Assembly: GCA_050013395.1 (NCBI GenBank)
Contig: JBEKFI010000073.1
Span: 1 to 15,722, forward strand
Source: JBEKZD01 sp050013395
Lineage (GTDB): Bacteria > Verrucomicrobiota > Verrucomicrobiia > Palsa-1439
Reading direction: 5' to 3'
DNA: 15,722 nt
Positions 12,474 to 15,722 of the stretch are shown here, in pieces. The notes below the pieces were generated by a model. The model did not search any database. It saw only the letters and a list, made by a program, of their open reading frames with translations, and had not been told where the DNA came from. Made by a program: the position numbers and the translations under genes. Within the stretch, counting starts at the first letter, position 1. Each line of letters begins with the position of its first letter.

Positions 12474-13859
12474 ATGCACGCCATGCGACTATATCTGATC
12501 AATCCATCCAACCCGCTTGTCAGCATCGTCAAGGTCAAGGGGAGCCGTTGGAACCGTTACCGCGTGTGGAAACCGCTCAGCCTGATGGTCCTTGCGGGCC
12601 TGACCCCACAGGAATGGGAAATCTCGATCGTAGACGAGAACCTCGGCGCGCCTGACTATCCGGCCATGCCTCGGCCGGACCTGGTGGGCATTACCGCTTT
12701 CACCTCGCAGGCGAACCGCGCCTATGAAGTGGCTACGCACTTCCGGCGTCTGGGTGTGCCCGTCGTCATGGGCGGCATTCACGCAACCATGTGCCTGGAC
12801 GAGGTCATGGAGCGTGTGGACTCGGTCGTCACGGGGGAAGCCGAGGGCATCTGGCCGCAGGTCCTAGAGGACGCCCGGCATGGCAGCCTGAAGCGCCGGT
12901 ATGACGGCGGGCTCGCCGAGATGAACGATGTCCCGCTCGCCCGTCATGATTTGCTGGCTGCAGGATATGCCTTCGGAGCCATTCAGACCACACGCGGCTG
13001 CCCATTGAACTGCAGCTTTTGCAGCGTGACGACATTCAACGGGGCCCGCTACCGGCAGCGACCCATTCCGGATGTCGTGCGGGAATTCCAGTCGGTCCAT
13101 GAGAAATATGTTCTGGTGGTGGACGACAACCTCATCGGCACGCGCCCTGATCACATCGCCCGCGCCAAAGACCTGTTCCGCGCCATCGCACAGGCGAACC
13201 TGCGAAAGGAATGGGTTGCCCAAGCCACCATTAACTTCGCCGATAACGAAGAACTCCTGGCGTTGGCCGCGAAGGCTGGGTGCAGAGGCGTCTTCATCGG
13301 CTTTGAGTCCCCCACGCCGGAAGGGCTTCGGGAACTCGGCAAGAAATTCAATCTTCTGAAGGGCCGTGACTTCCGCGCCTCCGTGCGGCGCATCCAGCGG
13401 CACAACATTCTGGTTGTGGGTTCCTTTATCATCGGTTTGGACGTGGACGAACCGGGCATCGGCAAACGTATCGCCGAGGTGGCCAGCCAGTACGGCGTGG
13501 ACAATCTCAACGTGCTGTTTCTGACGCCTTTGCCCGGCACGCGCCTGTGGGACCAGATGAAATCGGAGGATCGCATCGCACTCGATACGTTCCCAGAGGA
13601 CTGGAGATATTACACGTTAACCTTCCCGGTGGCCCGGTATAAGCATTTGTCTCTGGATGGCATCATCGAAGAAATGATCTCCTGCGACAGGCGCTTCTAT
13701 TCCATGCCGCGCATTCTGCGAAGGGTGTGCAGCAGCTTGTGGCACCGCCGCATGCCGCTGGTCAGCTTGGTGGGCAATCTCTCATACCGGAGCAACATCC
13801 GCGTGAATTGCAAGGCCTACACGGACTTCAAGCGTCAACGGGGCAATAAGCACAATTGA
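12474..13859 (+). CDS. Radical SAM protein with N-terminal B12-binding-like domain, substrate unknown
   Basis: A 461-aa cytoplasmic protein. Residues about 4-150 form a Rossmann-like B12-binding-type domain (LYLINPSNP, SLMVLAGLTPQEWEISIVDENL, DLVGITAFTSQANRAYEVA, VVMGGIHAT, VTGEAEGIWP). The classic cobalamin DxHxxG motif is not visible, so cobalamin binding is not assured. The radical SAM core starts at about 168, with C176-x3-C180-x2-C183 for the [4Fe-4S] cluster (RGCPLNCSFCSV), and GFESPTPEGLRELGKKFN and SFIIGLDVDE downstream. The C-terminal tail (about 400-461) is Arg-rich. The layout resembles HpnP-type and DUF4070-containing radical SAM enzymes, but I cannot assign a reaction. ATG at 12474 is used; an internal ATG at 12483 would remove three residues. 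It converges on the ATPase gene across 43 bases. Confidence 0.85.
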   Translation: MHAMRLYLINPSNPLVSIVKVKGSRWNRYRVWKPLSLMVLAGLTPQEWEISIVDENLGAPDYPAMPRPDLVGITAFTSQANRAYEVATHFRRLGVPVVMGGIHATMCLDEVMERVDSVVTGEAEGIWPQVLEDARHGSLKRRYDGGLAEMNDVPLARHDLLAAGYAFGAIQTTRGCPLNCSFCSVTTFNGARYRQRPIPDVVREFQSVHEKYVLVVDDNLIGTRPDHIARAKDLFRAIAQANLRKEWVAQATINFADNEELLALAAKAGCRGVFIGFESPTPEGLRELGKKFNLLKGRDFRASVRRIQRHNILVVGSFIIGLDVDEPGIGKRIAEVASQYGVDNLNVLFLTPLPGTRLWDQMKSEDRIALDTFPEDWRYYTLTFPVARYKHLSLDGIIEEMISCDRRFYSMPRILRRVCSSLWHRRMPLVSLVGNLSYRSNIRVNCKAYTDFKRQRGNKHN

Positions 13860-13887
13860 GTTAGTGGAGCGACGCTCAGACACAGAG

Positions 13888-13925
13888 CACTGCTGTCCAA
13901 AATCAGATTATTTTGGACAGCAGTG
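13888..13925. terminator. Convergent gene-end inverted repeat
   Basis: Two perfect 16-base arms (13888-13903 and 13910-13925; half sequence CACTGCTGTCCAAAAT) enclose a six-base loop. The structure lies between the radical SAM stop at 13859 and the ATPase stop at 13905-13903, with one arm inside the ATPase coding end. The loop-side pairs are A/T-rich but no T-run follows on either strand, so bidirectional termination is probable rather than certain. Confidence 0.6.
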
Positions 13926-15722
13926 GTGCCCGAAGCAACCGCATCGCGTTCAGGATCACGATCACGCTGCTGAATTGGTGGGCGATGGCGCCACCGATCA
14001 TGTGGAGGTGGCCGGTGGCGGCGCCGCTGACCATCGTGACGTTGTAAATCAGCGCGAACCACAAGCCTTGCCTGATGATCCGCAACGCGGCGCGGCTCAG
14101 ACCGACCGCAAACGCGATCTTTGACAGGTCGTCGGCCATCAACGCGATGTCCGCGGCCTCGTGCGCCATGTCCGTGCCGCTGACGCCCATTGCCACGCCG
14201 ACATCGGCCACCGCCAGCGCGGGCGCATCGTTGACGCCGTCGCCGACCATTGCTACACCGCCGGCACGACCTCTGCCTTTCAGAGATTCGATCTGCTCAG
14301 CTTTCTGTTCGGGCAACACTTCGGCTTTCACTTCGTCGATGCCGAGTTTGCCCGCGATCTCCATCGCGACGCGGCGATTGTCGCCTGTCAGCATGACGAT
14401 CTTTTCGATGCCGAGTTCGCGCAATGCTCCGATTGCGTCCTCGGCGCTGGCGCGCACGGTGTCGGCCACGCAAATCGTGCCGCAGACTTTGCCGTCGTGC
14501 GCGACGACAACAATCGTGTGGCCTTCGCCGTGATGTTCGTCGACATGGTCATCAACGGACTCGGAGAGATGGATGTCCTGTTCGCTCATTAATCGTTTCT
14601 GGCCGACGATCAGTTTTTGCTGTCCACGTTGAGCGACAACGCCGCGCCCGTGGTGCGCCTTGAAGCTGGTCGGGTCGGCGGTCTTCAGACCGAGGGATTG
14701 CGCCTTGCGCATGATGGCGCGCGCCACGGGATGGGTGCTCATTTTCTCGGCAACGGCGGCCATCTCGACGAGTTCGGCGTCGGTGTGCTCGCAGAAGCGG
14801 CGCATGTCGGCGACTTCAGGCTCGCCGTGTGTGAGCGTGCCCGTTTTGTCGAAAACGATCGTGTGCAAGCGCGCCGTGGCTTCGAGGTATTGGCCGCCCT
14901 TGATCAGCACACCGGCCCGGGCGGCCCGGGCGATTGCCGCCATGACCGCGGTGGGGCTGGCCAGAATCAATGCGCACGGGCAGGCGACGATCAGCACCGT
15001 GATGGCGCGCGAGATGTCGTGGGTGAAGACGAACACCAACGCCGCCAGCGTCAGCATCACGGGCACAAGCCACGCGGCGAACCGGTCGAGCGTGCGCTGG
15101 ATTGGCGCTTCGCGTTGTTGCGCGGCCTCGACCAGTTGCGCGATGCGCGCCAGCGTCGTGTCTTCGCCGACGCGCGTGGCCTCGATGATCAGTGCGCCTG
15201 ATTCGTTGAGCGTGCCGACGAACACCTCGTCGCCGGTGGATTTTTCGACGGGCATGCTTTCGCCCGTCACAGGCACCTGGTTGACCGAGGCGGTGCCTTG
15301 GCGGACAAAGCCGTCGACCGGGATTCTCTCGCCGGCGCGCACGACCACGATGTCGCCGACTTGAACGTCTGCGGCAGGGATTTCGACTTCAACAGCCTCT
15401 GGCCCCTCACCCTGACCCTCTCCCCCCTGCGCGGGGCGCGGGGAACAATTTGGACGGCGGACGCGAGCCGTGGCGAGAACGAGCGTGAGCAGGCTGCCGA
15501 GCGATTGTCGGGCGCGGTGCGTTGTGTACTCCTCCAGTTGCGCGCCGAGCAACATGATGAAGGCCACTTCGCCCGCCGCAACGAATTCGCCAACGCTCGA
15601 GGCGGCAATCACCGCGATGGCCACCAGCACGTCGGCATCGAGCCGCTTGGCGAACAGCGCTTTGATCGCGCGATGAAAAATCGGATACGCCGCACCGATG
15701 GTGGCGGCGATGACCATGCCGA
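13903..15722 (-). CDS. Heavy-metal P1B-type ATPase (partial, 5' end beyond window)
   Basis: At least 604 residues of a metal-exporting P-type ATPase; the frame stays open at the right edge, so the N-terminus and any metal-binding domain are missing. Numbering from the ATG at 15717: actuator motif TGES at 151-154, membrane metal site CPC at 246-248, phosphorylation loop DKTGT at 290-294, the P1B-specific HP at 329-330, and hinge GDGVND at 492-497. A His/Asp/Glu-rich loop (DDHVDEHHGEGH, about 389-400) precedes an ATP-domain strand. The last membrane pair carries YNVTMVSG and AHQFSSVIVILNAMRLL, unlike the Zn/Cd type and only loosely like the Cu type, so the metal is undetermined. Residues about 87-106 are a low-complexity insertion. 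The last seven codons lie in the terminal inverted repeat. Confidence 0.92.
   Translation of the reverse strand, partial: GMVIAATIGAAYPIFHRAIKALFAKRLDADVLVAIAVIAASSVGEFVAAGEVAFIMLLGAQLEEYTTHRARQSLGSLLTLVLATARVRRPNCSPRPAQGGEGQGEGPEAVEVEIPAADVQVGDIVVVRAGERIPVDGFVRQGTASVNQVPVTGESMPVEKSTGDEVFVGTLNESGALIIEATRVGEDTTLARIAQLVEAAQQREAPIQRTLDRFAAWLVPVMLTLAALVFVFTHDISRAITVLIVACPCALILASPTAVMAAIARAARAGVLIKGGQYLEATARLHTIVFDKTGTLTHGEPEVADMRRFCEHTDAELVEMAAVAEKMSTHPVARAIMRKAQSLGLKTADPTSFKAHHGRGVVAQRGQQKLIVGQKRLMSEQDIHLSESVDDHVDEHHGEGHTIVVVAHDGKVCGTICVADTVRASAEDAIGALRELGIEKIVMLTGDNRRVAMEIAGKLGIDEVKAEVLPEQKAEQIESLKGRGRAGGVAMVGDGVNDAPALAVADVGVAMGVSGTDMAHEAADIALMADDLSKIAFAVGLSRAALRIIRQGLWFALIYNVTMVSGAATGHLHMIGGAIAHQFSSVIVILNAMRLLRAPLLSKII
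15402..15452. repeat. Low-complexity repeat-like insertion inside the ATPase gene
   Basis: On the plus strand this reads as CCCCTCACCCTGACCCTC followed by a C-run and GCGGGGCGCGGGG, a C/T-rich then GC-rich block unlike the rest of the gene. It encodes RPNCSPRPAQGGEGQGEG, in frame, between two actuator-domain strands (ATARV and VEVEIPAADV) that are normally joined by a short turn. CCCTCACCCT-type blocks are familiar as dispersed bacterial repeats. No second copy exists in this window. Confidence 0.5.

Noticed and set aside
14617..15364. Long plus-strand frames opposite the ATPase
   Set aside because: They are antisense shadows of a gene with all P-type ATPase motifs.

Overview
The window looks like a chromosomal segment from a GC-rich diderm bacterium. 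I favour Verrucomicrobiota (Pedosphaera/Limisphaerales-like), with Acidobacteriota as an alternative. The grounds are a YidC with a large periplasmic domain, secreted DUF2911 proteins, a bacillithiol gene set beside a secreted PIG-L protein and a sodium symporter, and a RAYT-type transposase remnant. This placement is inferred from gene content only.

Positions 1-6259 (minus strand) hold one tightly packed operon, read right to left: a secreted 846-aa PIG-L protein with a ThuA/GATase-like tail, a 60-residue one-helix membrane protein, a sodium:solute symporter, a 258-aa protein that I read as a miniature BshC, BshB1, and BshA (cut by the left edge). The first three junctions are four-base ATGA stop/start overlaps, the fourth is a longer overlap, and the last has a one-base gap. 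The set contains the GlcNAc-malate synthase (BshA), the deacetylase (BshB1) and a candidate for the cysteine-adding step, so it probably makes bacillithiol or a close relative. Its envelope genes may process and import a related compound. This is the most interesting part of the window.

Positions 6277-7850 (minus strand) hold two tandem secreted DUF2911 proteins, ended by a hairpin with a T-run. A clear sigma70-type promoter at 7912-7939 then fires rightward into rpmH-rnpA-yidD-yidC-jag (7987-11127), the conserved ribosomal protein/RNase P/membrane insertase block. It uses a TTG start for rnpA, a GTG start for yidD, and four-base overlaps at rnpA/yidD and yidD/yidC.

Positions 11128-12473 are accessory sequence: a C-terminal remnant of a REP-associated tyrosine transposase between two hairpins, a complete bacterioferritin gene with a dyad at its promoter, and small dispersed palindromes. 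A radical SAM gene of the B12-binding superfamily type follows (12474-13859), preceded by a five-codon mini-ORF. It converges through a perfect 16-bp inverted repeat on a heavy-metal P1B-type ATPase (13903 to the right edge, minus strand) whose actuator domain carries an in-frame low-complexity insertion. I saw no rRNA or tRNA genes, no CRISPR array and no complete insertion sequence.
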